Below, in pieces: positions 41,891-50,421 of a stretch of 64,000 nt of DNA. Numbering within the stretch: the first letter of the stretch is position 1; each line of letters begins with the position of its first letter. The DNA is taken from positions 5,984-69,983 of the forward strand of contig CAYJMQ010000004.1 of assembly GCA_964371555.1 (NCBI GenBank), written 5' to 3'. Under the pieces are notes generated by a model that made no database searches, was not told the DNA's origin, and worked only from the letters and a program-made list of their open reading frames with translations. Both the position numbers and the translations under genes were made by a program. The stretch comes from CAYJMQ01 sp964371555 (GTDB taxonomy: Bacteria; Bdellovibrionota; JACOXK01; 2-02-FULL-40-11).

Positions 41891-42849
41891 TCGTCAAAAG
41901 GGATATCAAGAGGTTCCATCAAAGGGGACGGCGCCAGATCCTTTATTTGAAAACATTCAAAAACAGGGAGTGAGCAGTCAGCATAGGGAGCCACACGAAA
42001 ATCTGCTACCTTGAAACATGCATAAGTGTAGGCCTCTTCGAGAGAAACAATTCCGCTGCCATCAAAGTCTGCTTCTGGAATCAGCGGACCTTCTGGATAG
42101 CTCCCATTTAAAGCGGAAAAAAAATGATAGGTGAAAACCCCAAAATCGTAGGCTTCGCACTTCTGTGCCTCAGTATCAGTATAACGTTCCCCGTTCTTAA
42201 AAGGAGCCCAATAGCTTTTTTTGCTCTCATCAGCCGAAGCAAAAAAAAGATACTCGCGGCCATTATTGTCCAAGATTTCTCTACCAAAAACTTCTATAAA
42301 AGAACCGCTATAACAAGCCTCTATAAAAAGGGTGATCTCCTGCGACCCGTGAAAGTTTTTCTTAAGCCACTCTTTCAATTCGACGCTTTCAATATCTTTA
42401 TTTTCCCCGATGATTGATTCCAGACAAAGCCTGCTCTTTAACCCATGCATGGTAAAGTAGAGAAAAATTTGCGCGTTATGGTTTTTAACTTTTTCTCCAA
42501 GCTCTTTAAAGGCATCAGCGACATTGTTAAATGTCGTCCCCCATTTCACATCCCATCTTCCATCCCCGTCTAAATCAGGGAGCGTGTTTTTCAAGCCGCC
42601 ATCTTTCCAGGCCAAAGAAACCAAGGGGCTTACCACAATGATATTTTCTTTTGGCACCCCCCTTTTTATCAGAGTCAAATAAACAAGTTTCAAATTGTTG
42701 GTTGTCCAGGGCTCTTTTGATCCTTGAACCAGAATCGCATACGTCTGATCCCCCCCCTCCAAAGTTCTCTCATCTTCGGGATTTGGCCAACAGAGAGAAG
42801 GAAAAAAAATGGGAAAAAGCATCAAAAATAAGAGTCCTCTCATAAACAA
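41887..42849 (-). CDS. Secreted caspase/legumain-fold cysteine peptidase-like protein
   Basis: 320 residues with a signal peptide (GLLFLMLFPIFFPSLCWP). The catalytic dyad of the caspase-hemoglobinase fold is visible: H135 in YFTMHG after a hydrophobic strand (AQIFLYF) and C179 in LFIEACYSGSF after another (EITLF), as in peptidase families C13 (legumain) and C14. Two aspartate-rich loops, DLDGDGRWD (92-100) and DFDGSGIVSLEEA near the C terminus, look like calcium-binding EF-hand-type loops, so activity may depend on calcium. Substrate unknown; C13 members include GPI transamidase and legumain. Confidence 0.82.
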   Translation of the reverse strand: MFMRGLLFLMLFPIFFPSLCWPNPEDERTLEGGDQTYAILVQGSKEPWTTNNLKLVYLTLIKRGVPKENIIVVSPLVSLAWKDGGLKNTLPDLDGDGRWDVKWGTTFNNVADAFKELGEKVKNHNAQIFLYFTMHGLKSRLCLESIIGENKDIESVELKEWLKKNFHGSQEITLFIEACYSGSFIEVFGREILDNNGREYLFFASADESKKSYWAPFKNGERYTDTEAQKCEAYDFGVFTYHFFSALNGSYPEGPLIPEADFDGSGIVSLEEAYTYACFKVADFRVAPYADCSLPVFECFQIKDLAPSPLMEPLDIPFDD

Positions 42850-43004
42850 TCTCCTAGTATATGCTTCTGCAACAGACGTGCCACAATATAACTTTTCTAC
42901 TTTAAAAAATTATGATGTTATTTCATAAGGTTAAAAAGTTCCCGACTTAAAGTGTTGGCCGTCATCCGGCAAAAAATGACATTTTTTGTCGCGCGGCAGC
43001 CGAC

Positions 43005-43634
43005 TTATGGCAAATAATTGATCGGATTTTGCGGCTCTTCGAAGCGGCGGATTTCGAAATGGAGATGGGGGCCGGTGGAGCGGCCGGTGGAGCCGATGCG
43101 CGCAATCGCCTGCCCTCTTTGGACCCTCATCCCTTTTGTGACGAGAAGTTTTGAGGCGTGCGCGTAAACAGTCGAAATACCGTGCCCATGGTAAATAATG
43201 ACAACATTCCCATAACCAGGATCCTCTCCACTGTGAATGACTTTCCCTGAACGAACCGCCTTGATTTTTGAACCGAAAGGGGCCAGGATATCGATGCCGT
43301 TGTGGAATGTCCCCCACCTTCTCCCATATTCAGAAGAAACAACCCCTCTGACAGGCCAGATAAAGAGATGGCTTTTCCGCTCCCCCCTAAAAGATTCTCC
43401 ATACGATGCTTTGAGCGGTCCACGGGGTTCCGACAGATTTATCTGTGGTTCATTTGGAGAAACAGCGATTTTTTCAAGGGAAGGGTTAAGCCCGGCAAGC
43501 CTCTCTAAGTCGATCTGATACCGGTGGCAAATACGCGGAACCGTCTCCCCCTTTTCGACTGTATGTTTATTCTGCGGATTTTCAAAATGCGCACAGCCAA
43601 CGCAAACCAAAAGCGCTAAATAAAAATATTTCAT
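43005..43634 (-). CDS. LysM-M23 murein peptidase lipoprotein (NlpD-like)
   Basis: 209 residues. Lipoprotein signal (YLALLVCVGC, Cys14), a short LysM-like segment (HTVEKGETVPRICHRYQIDLERLAGLN), a linker, and a C-terminal M23 domain with FHNGIDILAPFGSKI and YGNVVIIYHGHGISTVYAH, ending with the HLHFE motif (GSTGRSTGPHLHFE). All expected M23 metal ligands seem present (H and D of HNGID, H of HLH), so it may be an active endopeptidase rather than an amidase activator. Its place behind surE and a VTT protein parallels surE-pcm-nlpD of E. coli. Confidence 0.9.
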   Translation of the reverse strand: MKYFYLALLVCVGCAHFENPQNKHTVEKGETVPRICHRYQIDLERLAGLNPSLEKIAVSPNEPQINLSEPRGPLKASYGESFRGERKSHLFIWPVRGVVSSEYGRRWGTFHNGIDILAPFGSKIKAVRSGKVIHSGEDPGYGNVVIIYHGHGISTVYAHASKLLVTKGMRVQRGQAIARIGSTGRSTGPHLHFEIRRFEEPQNPINYLP

Positions 43635-43664
43635 TTCAATTTACTTATCGGACTAATCGAGATG

Positions 43665-44255
43665 TTAATTTAAAAATACGTTGACAAGATAAAAACCTAA
43701 AATAAGCAAAGCAAAAAAGAGCAGGGTCAGGAGATTAAAATATCTATCAATAAATTCTTTAATGGATTCGCCAAAAAAATAGATGAGCAGCCCCACCAAA
43801 AAAAACCGCGCCGAACGGCTGAGAAGAGAGGCTATGACAAATACGCCAAAATGGATCGAAAAGGCCCCTGAAGCGATTGTGAAGAGCTTATAAGGAATCG
43901 GCGTAAAACCTGCAACCGCGATGGCCCAGGCATCGTATTTTTGAAAAAGAATTTTGACATGCTCATATTGCGCCTCAAGTCCATAAAAATTAAGAATCGG
44001 CCAGCCAATGAGCGACATAAGATAAACGCCGATGGCATACCCCGCCATTCCCCCCAAAACAGAGGCGACAGATGAAACAGACGCATAAAAAAATGAGCGT
44101 TTCGGTCGTGAAATTGAAAGGGCGATCTGCAGCACATCCGGGGGGACCGGGAAAAAAGACGACTCGGCAAATGAAATTCCAAAAAGCGCGGGTGTTCCAT
44201 AGGGGGTATGCGCCCAGTGGAGAACCCAATTATAAAGAGTTTTGAGTAGTTTCAT
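43665..44255 (-). CDS. yqaA: YqaA/DedA-type (VTT domain) membrane protein
   Basis: 196 residues with four to six membrane segments and the family pattern SFAESSFFPVPPDVLQIALS near the N terminus, GGMAGYAIGVYLM, and the FTPIPYKLFTIASGAF segment typical of the YqaA branch of VTT/SNARE-associated proteins. The broader DedA family includes phospholipid scramblases and undecaprenyl-phosphate flippases; the exact role of YqaA is not settled. Its start overlaps the end of surE by 26 bases, so the two are coupled. Confidence 0.9.
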   Translation of the reverse strand: MKLLKTLYNWVLHWAHTPYGTPALFGISFAESSFFPVPPDVLQIALSISRPKRSFFYASVSSVASVLGGMAGYAIGVYLMSLIGWPILNFYGLEAQYEHVKILFQKYDAWAIAVAGFTPIPYKLFTIASGAFSIHFGVFVIASLLSRSARFFLVGLLIYFFGESIKEFIDRYFNLLTLLFFALLILGFYLVNVFLN

Positions 44256-45015
44256 GCAGCGTTTTCAAATTCCATTTTTTTAGGCGGCGGATTGTTTCAT
44301 GATGGGTTGCATCAATATGGAGAGGGGTTACAGAAACATAGCGCTCATTAATGGCCTTGCAGTCGGTGTCCCCTTTTTGGTCATAGCCAAGATATTTCCC
44401 CCCCAGCCAATAGTAATTTCTCCCTCTCGGATCTTTTTGTTCCATGATCCGGTCGCTATAATATCGGAAACCGGTTCTGACGACACGAATTCCTTTAATA
44501 TCCCGAAGCGGCAGCTCCGGGACATTGACATTTAAAAGAACCTGCTCAGGGAGCCCTGTTTTCAAAACCTGTTTTGCAATCTGATACGCATATTCCGCGG
44601 CAGGGCCAAAATCGATATCGTTATCAAGACCTTCATGGACCAGGGAAATGGCGATCGCGGGAACTTTCAAAAAAGTTGCCTCCCGGGCAACCGCAACGGT
44701 TCCCGAATAGTGTGTGTCACTGCCGAGATTGGCCCCCCGGTTAATCCCTGAAACCACAAGATCGGGCTTTGATCGAAGAAGCTTTTTAATCCCGATATAG
44801 GCGCAATCGGCCGGGGTTCCATTGATAGAATAAAAACCGGAATGGATCGATTCAACCCGGATCGGTTTATGAAGCGTGAGCGAGTGCCCCGTCGTCGACC
44901 GCTCCTGAGAAGGAGCAATGACCGTCACTTTTCCAAGTCGTTTCAGGCTTTCAGCAAGAACCTGAAGTCCCGGCGCTAAAATCCCATCATCATTCGAAAT
45001 AAGTATGGAAGGCAT
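44230..45015 (-). CDS. surE: 5'/3'-nucleotidase SurE
   Basis: A metal-dependent phosphatase acting on nucleoside monophosphates and short polyphosphate, linked to stationary-phase survival. The 261 residues begin ILISNDDGILAPGL with the metal-binding D-D pair, followed by APSQERSTTGHSLTL, INGTPADCAYIG and VSGINRGANLGSDTHYSGTVAVARE, all characteristic. It lies between a 40-residue basic protein gene and yqaA. Confidence 0.97.
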   Translation of the reverse strand: MPSILISNDDGILAPGLQVLAESLKRLGKVTVIAPSQERSTTGHSLTLHKPIRVESIHSGFYSINGTPADCAYIGIKKLLRSKPDLVVSGINRGANLGSDTHYSGTVAVAREATFLKVPAIAISLVHEGLDNDIDFGPAAEYAYQIAKQVLKTGLPEQVLLNVNVPELPLRDIKGIRVVRTGFRYYSDRIMEQKDPRGRNYYWLGGKYLGYDQKGDTDCKAINERYVSVTPLHIDATHHETIRRLKKWNLKTLHETTQNSL

Positions 45016-45020
45016 CGAGA

Positions 45021-45143
45021 CTATTTCGTAGGAAGCTTTGGCGGTGTTGTGCCAAACTTTTTTATTTTCTTTTTTCTTTTTTTCCCAAGCTTCGTTTTTT
45101 TGCGAAGCCTTCGAATCTCAGTCATGCGTGTATTTGAGACCAT
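45021..45143 (-). CDS. 40-residue basic protein upstream of surE
   Basis: Too short for usual gene callers. ATG at 45143 is preceded at 8 bases by AAAGGA, a good ribosome site lying at the end of the epimerase gene. The product has about half Arg/Lys residues (TEIRRLRKKTKLGKKRKKK) and ends GTTPPKLPTK. It stops 5 bases before surE, inside a tight operon. The composition suggests an RNA- or ribosome-binding peptide. I recall similar small basic proteins with a GTTP-type tail in delta-proteobacteria-like genomes, but cannot confirm it here. Confidence 0.62.
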   Translation of the reverse strand: MVSNTRMTEIRRLRKKTKLGKKRKKKIKKFGTTPPKLPTK

Positions 45144-45148
45144 ATAAT

Positions 45149-46132
45149 CTATCCTTTCAAATTGAGTGTCCGGACGAACGCATCTAATGCCTGCTCAGTT
45201 GTGTAATGATAACTGAACCCAATTTCCTTTTTCAACTTCGAATTTTCAATCAGCCACGGATAACGAATAAAGTCAAGCAGCCCTGCCGGCGCCTCTGTAA
45301 GAGACTTGCATCGAATCCTCCATGCCGCTTCTGTCAACGGATAGATGACAGCGGGCGGGAGTCCCAAAAGGCGTCGCCTGAATTTTTGGGCAGCGAGGCT
45401 CAGCCTAACCACGCCATCCGGCGCCGCATTGTATGCCCCTCTTCTCCCCTGAAGCACAAAATGATAAAAAATTTCCGCAATGTCATCTTCATGAACAAAC
45501 TGCATCTGTGGATCATATCCACGCACCGAAAAAACAACTCTTTTTTGCATATAACGCGCAATAAAATTTTTCACATGCGGCCCCATCACAATACAGGGAC
45601 GAAAAACAATCACATCGCACTCGGGGTGTTTGCTCTGATATTCGCTGCAAAGGCGCTCCATAAGAACCTTATCTCTGGCGTATGGGTAATCCTCATTGCC
45701 TCTCAGGGGATCTTCTTCTTTTAGAAACTGAGGATTTGCCGCATGAGCGCCATAGGCCGTGCCAGAACTTGCCATGAGGATTCTCTTGACCCCTGTTTTC
45801 TCACATGCCTCAAAAACATTTCTTGTCCCGCCGACATTGACACGATACATCAGATCTTCGTCATGAACCGGATCGACGATAAAAGCGAGATGAACAACCA
45901 CATCGACTTCATGAATCTTAAAAATCTGATCGAGCTTCTGATTGATATCCATACGGTACGTCTCTACCTTTTGAAATTTTCCGGATGGAATCTTTTGGTC
46001 GATCGAGACGATCTTTGAAATTGAATCTTGAGATTCAAGAAGATGAAGAAGGCGGGTTCCGATATATCCGGCCGCCCCGGTCACCGCAACGACGTGTGAT
46101 CCGTCTTTAAAGCCCGTCATTCCACCCACCAT
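45149..46132 (-). CDS. NAD-dependent epimerase/dehydratase (extended SDR)
   Basis: 327 residues with the Rossmann motif VTGAAGYIGTRLL near the N terminus, VVHLAFIVDP, MASSGTAYG with the catalytic serine, and YPYARDK providing the YxxxK pair. The C-terminal substrate part (FVHEDDIAEIFYHFVLQGRRGAYNAAPDG) fits nucleotide-sugar or steroid-type extended SDRs. Substrate cannot be read from the sequence. It is the first gene of the run epimerase, small basic protein, surE, yqaA, nlpD-like. The first ATG is used; an ATG four codons in (MTGFKDGS) is possible. Confidence 0.87.
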   Translation of the reverse strand: MVGGMTGFKDGSHVVAVTGAAGYIGTRLLHLLESQDSISKIVSIDQKIPSGKFQKVETYRMDINQKLDQIFKIHEVDVVVHLAFIVDPVHDEDLMYRVNVGGTRNVFEACEKTGVKRILMASSGTAYGAHAANPQFLKEEDPLRGNEDYPYARDKVLMERLCSEYQSKHPECDVIVFRPCIVMGPHVKNFIARYMQKRVVFSVRGYDPQMQFVHEDDIAEIFYHFVLQGRRGAYNAAPDGVVRLSLAAQKFRRRLLGLPPAVIYPLTEAAWRIRCKSLTEAPAGLLDFIRYPWLIENSKLKKEIGFSYHYTTEQALDAFVRTLNLKG

Positions 46133-46187
46133 TCAACATTGACAGGCACTCTCCAAAAAAAGGGGGAGGTTGTCAAGCTGGAGTTAT

Positions 46188-46216
46188 TTGACACCTGAAA
46201 AACTTTTACCTATGAT
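46188..46216 (+). promoter_or_regulatory. Consensus sigma-70 promoter, near-leaderless
   Basis: TTGACA (46188-46193), a 17-base spacer and TATGAT (46211-46216) are almost perfect. The ATG of the following small gene is at 46226, nine bases after the -10 box, so the mRNA should have zero to three leader bases. No Shine-Dalgarno exists in the gap. Confidence 0.75.
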
Positions 46217-46225
46217 TGGTTTGGC

Positions 46226-46438
46226 ATGGCAATTCAAAACATATCAGAAGAAACAAAATATTTTTTGCAAAAACTCCTTGAAACGGGCGAGAAGTGGCTT
46301 GCTGAGGAAATTAAAAAGATTTATGACTCATCAACCGATGAGAAAGATTTCCTTGAAGAAACGAATCTCTACCTCACCCGCCTTGAAATCAAGATTAAAA
46401 CCTTAAAAGAGGAATGCGAAAAGCTTACCGCTCTTTAA
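46226..46438 (+). CDS. Small helical protein of unknown function
   Basis: 70 residues, charged and entirely helix-forming (SEETKYFLQKLLETGEKWLAEEIKKIYD, then TRLEIKIKTLKEECEKL, a short coiled coil). No signal peptide. Strong support comes from the consensus promoter ending nine bases before the ATG. The 3' end overlaps the convergent gene by 14 bases. The longer overlapping frame from 46170 starts before the promoter and is less likely. Confidence 0.6.
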   Translation: MAIQNISEETKYFLQKLLETGEKWLAEEIKKIYDSSTDEKDFLEETNLYLTRLEIKIKTLKEECEKLTAL

Positions 46439-46871
46439 GATGCTCCATTGCGGAACCGGCGGGCGCTCTCTCCGGACTAAAAACAGACCGCTCATGCGCG
46501 GCATTTTTTTGCGCCGCTTTTTCGGGGCATTCTTCTTTGCAGCGATAAAAATCGCTCCATGCGGCCCCCCGGTCAACCTCGCTTAAACTCTCCTGAATGA
46601 GTCTGTCTTTTTCCTGTTGGCACGATTTATAGCAATCCTGTTCGTCTCTCACAAGCTGCGATTCCGTTGAAACATCAAATGGCAGGACCTGATTGACCGT
46701 ATTGTCTAAAACAACCGCCGTCCCTTGAGCCACGGGGGTTAAGGGATTGACTTTTTTAACCTCTTCGGCTGTCGACTCGTCCCGTTTTGTCTGTGAAAAC
46801 CCATTGCTCCCAATCAATGAAATAATCGCTGTCAGACAGACGACGAGCAGATAAAAACCATTGGACTTCAT
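46425..46871 (-). CDS. Secreted protein with a cysteine pair pattern, unknown function
   Basis: 148 residues from the ATG at 46871 (MKSNGFYLLVVCLTAIISLIGSNGFSQ, a good signal peptide); the upstream extension to 46934 lacks coding character. The mature part is polar, with two short CxxxC motifs, DCYKSCQQE and RCKEECPE, separated by about 30 residues, typical of helical hairpins held by disulfides (CHCH-like arrangement). The C terminus is disordered-looking. No family recognised. Opposite strand to the sigma-54-controlled lipoprotein gene. Confidence 0.62.
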   Translation of the reverse strand: MKSNGFYLLVVCLTAIISLIGSNGFSQTKRDESTAEEVKKVNPLTPVAQGTAVVLDNTVNQVLPFDVSTESQLVRDEQDCYKSCQQEKDRLIQESLSEVDRGAAWSDFYRCKEECPEKAAQKNAAHERSVFSPERAPAGSAMEHLKER

Positions 46872-47006
46872 ATATTTAATTGTATCCAAAAAATTCAATT
46901 CGTCTAGTAGCGCAGTTCGACACCTGGCTAACAAAAATTGTCATCAATTTTATTCTAAAGCTCTACAAATCTGACTAAGTTATTGAAATGACTCATAGCT
47001 GATTTT

Positions 47007-47022
47007 GGCACGCGACTTGCTC
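47007..47022 (+). promoter_or_regulatory. Sigma-54 promoter
   Basis: TGGCAC (47007-47012), five bases, then TTGCT (47018-47022) is an exact fit to the -24/-12 element of sigma-54 promoters. The predicted start of transcription near 47034 would leave a leader containing AGAGAGG before the ATG at 47047. The activator site and the enhancer-binding protein are not identifiable from this window; IHF (ihfA at 7314) often assists such promoters. Confidence 0.8.
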
Positions 47023-47046
47023 TAAGTTTTAAGTAGAGAGGTTATT

Positions 47047-47844
47047 ATGAAAAAAACATCCCTTTTACTCATAACGTTAATGGTTTTATCGGCCTGTGGA
47101 ACCGAATCGCGAAAGTCTGAACCGGCTGCGAACCAGACCCCCCCCACTCAGGGACCTGATGTTCAGGCTGAAAACCGTCCTGTCCCCACCCCTCCTGAAA
47201 AGGGGATGCCCAATCTCCTGATCGATCAGGAGATTGAGAACCTGACCGCCCAATATGCCGGGGCCGAGATTGTTCTTAAGATCAAAACAGTTAAAGATAG
47301 AATTTCTGTTTATTATGGAGATGAGGTTTTAAAAATTGACCGAGAAAAATCATCCTACTTTGTAAGAATTATCGCGCTAACTCAGGCAGAGCCGAAACTC
47401 ATCATCGACCGATTCTATGAAAATGGCGAGCATCTCTCAAAAGAGATCACACTGAAAAAGACCGCATCGGAGGCAGATGAAGTCGTCTATGAATCGAACG
47501 ATGATTTGAATGAAAAAGTAGAGGAGAGAGACGGGTATCTCGTGAAAGTAAGGACGGCCCCAAGCTGCCGTGTCAGTTATAAAGATGGCAAATGGTCTGT
47601 CAGATATCGAGAAATAGAATCAAAGACACTCACCAAAATCGATAAGAATAGAAAGTCATTGGCATTGGCAAACGAACTCTTTGGTAAAGTGCTTGCACTT
47701 AACGAGGTCAAAGAGGCGCTTCCAGAAGATACAGAGCCGAAAGATATCCATAAGATAAAACTCTACTTCTCGGTTTACGCTAAAGGAATGGCTGAGAAGC
47801 CAGATCAACAGCCAGATCAACAGATAGACAAACAGCCAGAGTAA
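47047..47844 (+). CDS. Lipoprotein expressed from a sigma-54 promoter
   Basis: 265 residues, lipoprotein signal LLLITLMVLSAC (Cys17), a proline-rich disordered linker, then a beta-rich domain (AEIVLKIKTVKDRISVYYGDEVLKI, YFVRIIALTQAEPKLIIDRFYENGEH) and a helical end. The C terminus has repeats of QPDQ from a perfect 12-bp duplication (47799-47822, with a decayed third copy). No family recognised. It lies 58 bases upstream of lon and could share its transcript, which would put the protease under sigma-54 as well. Confidence 0.72.
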   Translation: MKKTSLLLITLMVLSACGTESRKSEPAANQTPPTQGPDVQAENRPVPTPPEKGMPNLLIDQEIENLTAQYAGAEIVLKIKTVKDRISVYYGDEVLKIDREKSSYFVRIIALTQAEPKLIIDRFYENGEHLSKEITLKKTASEADEVVYESNDDLNEKVEERDGYLVKVRTAPSCRVSYKDGKWSVRYREIESKTLTKIDKNRKSLALANELFGKVLALNEVKEALPEDTEPKDIHKIKLYFSVYAKGMAEKPDQQPDQQIDKQPE

Positions 47845-47902
47845 AACCCGTATAAGCTTCAATTTTCCAAAAAGCTTCCGATAAGGGGAGTAAGGAGGCC
47901 AG

Positions 47903-50314
47903 ATGCCAAAGGTAAAGGGAACCCATAAGTTTTCGATACCACAGCAGATGCCGGTTCTTCCGATATTAAGCGTTGTCGTTTTCCCCTTCGCCATTGTCCA
48001 GCTCCTCGTCCGGCGCGATCGAAACGTCAATCTGCTTCGCTCGCTGAAAGGCGCTAACCAGATCATCGCTCTTGTAGCCCCCAAAAGCTTCGAAAACGCG
48101 GAACCGGGGTCGAAAGATCTGCATGAATACGGCGTTGCCGCAAAAATTGTAAGCAAGGAAGAGATCGGCGAAGACACATTCCAAATTGCGCTTCAGGGGC
48201 TCTGCCGGATCAGAGTTAAAAAATATACACAGGAAAACCCATACCTCGTCGCGGAAATCACAGAGGTTGTTGAGAAAGAATCGGAAGATCTTGAAACAAA
48301 GGTTCTCATGGAAAATCTCATTGAGCTGTTTAACCGCTTCGTTTCAGAAAACCCGCGCTACAGTTCAGAGATCGTAAGAATTGTTGAAATGAATCTCGAC
48401 GAAGGCCCCAGTGTCATCACAGATCTGATCGCCTCTTATATCAATTTTAAAATGGAAGAAAAGCAGCATATTTTGGAAACGCTCGATGTGAAGCTCCGGA
48501 TGCGCAAACTCATCGAGTACCTCGGCAAAGAAATCGATTTTTTGAAAGTCGAGGGAGAAATTCAATCGAAGGCCAGACAGGAGATGGAAAAGTCGCAGCG
48601 CGAATATTTTCTGAGACGGCAGCTGGATGAAATTAAAAAAGAATTGGGTGAAGATGACCAGGCCAACACAGATCTTCTTGAACTCAAAGAAAAACTCAAA
48701 AAGAAAAAATTTCCCAAAGAAACGATGGAAGTCATCAAAAAAGAGCTCTCGCGTCTCGAGCGCCTGAGCACGGTCGCAGCAGACTATCATGTAATCCGGA
48801 CATATCTCGATTGGCTGATCGAGCTTCCGTGGGAACACGCGACGGAGGATATGTTAAACATTCATCAGGCAAAAAAGATTTTGGATGAAGATCATTACGG
48901 CCTGGAGAAGGTCAAAGAAAGAATTCTTGAATATCTGGCGGTTTTAAAGCTCAAAAAAGATCTCAAAGGCCCGATTCTCTGCTTTGTCGGACCTCCGGGC
49001 GTCGGAAAAACATCGCTTGGGCAATCGATCGCAAGGGCAATGAACCGAAAATTTATGCGCATTTCTCTGGGCGGCGTCAAAGATGAAGCTGAAATCCGGG
49101 GCCACCGAAGGACCTATGTCGGCGCCCTCCCCGGCCGGATCATTCAGGGGATCAAAAAAGCGGGAACCAGCAATCCCCTCTTTATGATCGATGAAATTGA
49201 CAAAATCAGCGGCGAGCGCGGAGATCCTTCATCTGCGTTGCTCGAAGTCCTCGATCCAGCTCAAAACAACACTTTTAAAGATAACTATATTGAAATCCCC
49301 TTCGATCTTAGCCAGGTCATGTTTATTACCACTGCAAACCTTCTCGATCCGATTCCTGAACCGCTCAAGGATCGGATGGAGGTCATAAAACTCTCCGGGT
49401 ATACTCTGGAAGAAAAAGTGATCATTGCCAACGACCATATCATTCCACGACAGATTAAGGAGCATGGCTTAACCCGGGAAAAAATTCATTTTACAGATGA
49501 GGCTGTCAAACTCATTGTTAAAGGCTATACGCGTGAAGCGGGTGTGAGAAATCTTGAGCGGGAACTCAGCCATGTCTGCAGAAAAGTGGCAAAAGAAATT
49601 GCCGAAGGATCCCATGAAAATTTCATTATCAAGGCCAACAACCTAAACAAATATCTCGGTCCCAAAAAGATGTTTGAAGATGAAGCCCTGCAAATAAGCG
49701 AGATCGGGATTGCGCAGGGACTCGCATGGAATGAGGCTGGCGGAGCGCTGCTCCATATCGAAACAACGAAAATCCCATATTCAGAGGGGGTCAAATTCAC
49801 CGGCCAGCTTGGGGATGTTATGAAAGAATCGGTTCAGGCAGCCATGAGTTATGTCCAGAGCAACTCAGAGGCGCTTGGAATCGATCCCAAAGAATTTAAA
49901 AACTATATGATTCATGTCCACTTCCCTGCCGCGTCCATCCCCAAAGACGGGCCCTCGGCGGGGGCAGCGATTGCCACAGCGATTGCGTCGCTTATGAGTC
50001 AACGCGCGGTCAATAAAGATGTCGCAATGACCGGAGAAATCTCATTGCGAGGGCATGTTCTGCCTGTGGGGGGGATTAAAGAAAAAGTTCTTGCAGCCTA
50101 TCGGGCCGGGATAAAGACGGTTATTCTCCCTTCCAAGAATAAAAACGATCTTCTCGATATTCCGAATGAGGTTAAAAGAAAAATTACGTTTGAACTTGTA
50201 GAAACGATGGATGAGGTATTCAAGGTTGCCTTGCTTTCAGCGAAGGGGGAGACAGAAGAAGAGCAGGAAGCGAAAAAAAAAGTGGTCGCCAATGAGCGAA
50301 GCCGTGCAAGGTAA
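47903..50314 (+). CDS. lon: ATP-dependent protease Lon
   Basis: Cytoplasmic AAA+ serine protease degrading misfolded and regulatory proteins. The 803 residues include the N-terminal substrate domain (MPVLPILSVVVFPFAI), Walker A GPPGVGKT (363-370), Walker B FMIDEIDK, and the peptidase domain with catalytic S685 (KDGPSAG) and K728 (GGIKEKVLAAYRAG). Length and all key residues are normal. An AGGAGG lies before the ATG. Depending on read-through, expression may follow the sigma-54 promoter at 47007. Confidence 0.98.
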   Translation: MPKVKGTHKFSIPQQMPVLPILSVVVFPFAIVQLLVRRDRNVNLLRSLKGANQIIALVAPKSFENAEPGSKDLHEYGVAAKIVSKEEIGEDTFQIALQGLCRIRVKKYTQENPYLVAEITEVVEKESEDLETKVLMENLIELFNRFVSENPRYSSEIVRIVEMNLDEGPSVITDLIASYINFKMEEKQHILETLDVKLRMRKLIEYLGKEIDFLKVEGEIQSKARQEMEKSQREYFLRRQLDEIKKELGEDDQANTDLLELKEKLKKKKFPKETMEVIKKELSRLERLSTVAADYHVIRTYLDWLIELPWEHATEDMLNIHQAKKILDEDHYGLEKVKERILEYLAVLKLKKDLKGPILCFVGPPGVGKTSLGQSIARAMNRKFMRISLGGVKDEAEIRGHRRTYVGALPGRIIQGIKKAGTSNPLFMIDEIDKISGERGDPSSALLEVLDPAQNNTFKDNYIEIPFDLSQVMFITTANLLDPIPEPLKDRMEVIKLSGYTLEEKVIIANDHIIPRQIKEHGLTREKIHFTDEAVKLIVKGYTREAGVRNLERELSHVCRKVAKEIAEGSHENFIIKANNLNKYLGPKKMFEDEALQISEIGIAQGLAWNEAGGALLHIETTKIPYSEGVKFTGQLGDVMKESVQAAMSYVQSNSEALGIDPKEFKNYMIHVHFPAASIPKDGPSAGAAIATAIASLMSQRAVNKDVAMTGEISLRGHVLPVGGIKEKVLAAYRAGIKTVILPSKNKNDLLDIPNEVKRKITFELVETMDEVFKVALLSAKGETEEEQEAKKKVVANERSRAR

Positions 50315-50352
50315 ATATTTGAGTTTACGAAATGAGTTGTGATAAAATTAAC

Positions 50353-50405
50353 AAATCAGCTGGAAAGAGCCGCCGCTCGCAGAGCCGCCGCTCGCAGAGC
50401 TGATT
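50353..50405 (+). repeat. Hairpin containing a 15-bp tandem duplication, before exbB
   Basis: AAATCAGCT (50353-50361) and AGCTGATTT (50397-50405) can pair, enclosing two perfect copies of AGAGCCGCCGCTCGC (50366-50380 and 50381-50395). The hairpin ends 16 bases before the exbB ATG. The duplication lengthens the loop arm; the structure could influence exbB translation or mark a lon terminator, but no T run is present. Confidence 0.65.
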
Positions 50406-50421
50406 TATCGGAGGATACACT

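Noticed and set aside
42970..42988. CAAAAAATG-A-CATTTTTTG palindrome after the NlpD-like gene
   Set aside because: Weak A/T stem with no GC clamp or T run in the gene's direction; may be chance.
46170..46406. 78-codon frame overlapping the small gene at 46226
   Set aside because: It would start before the strong promoter at 46188-46216, so it could not be made from that transcript.
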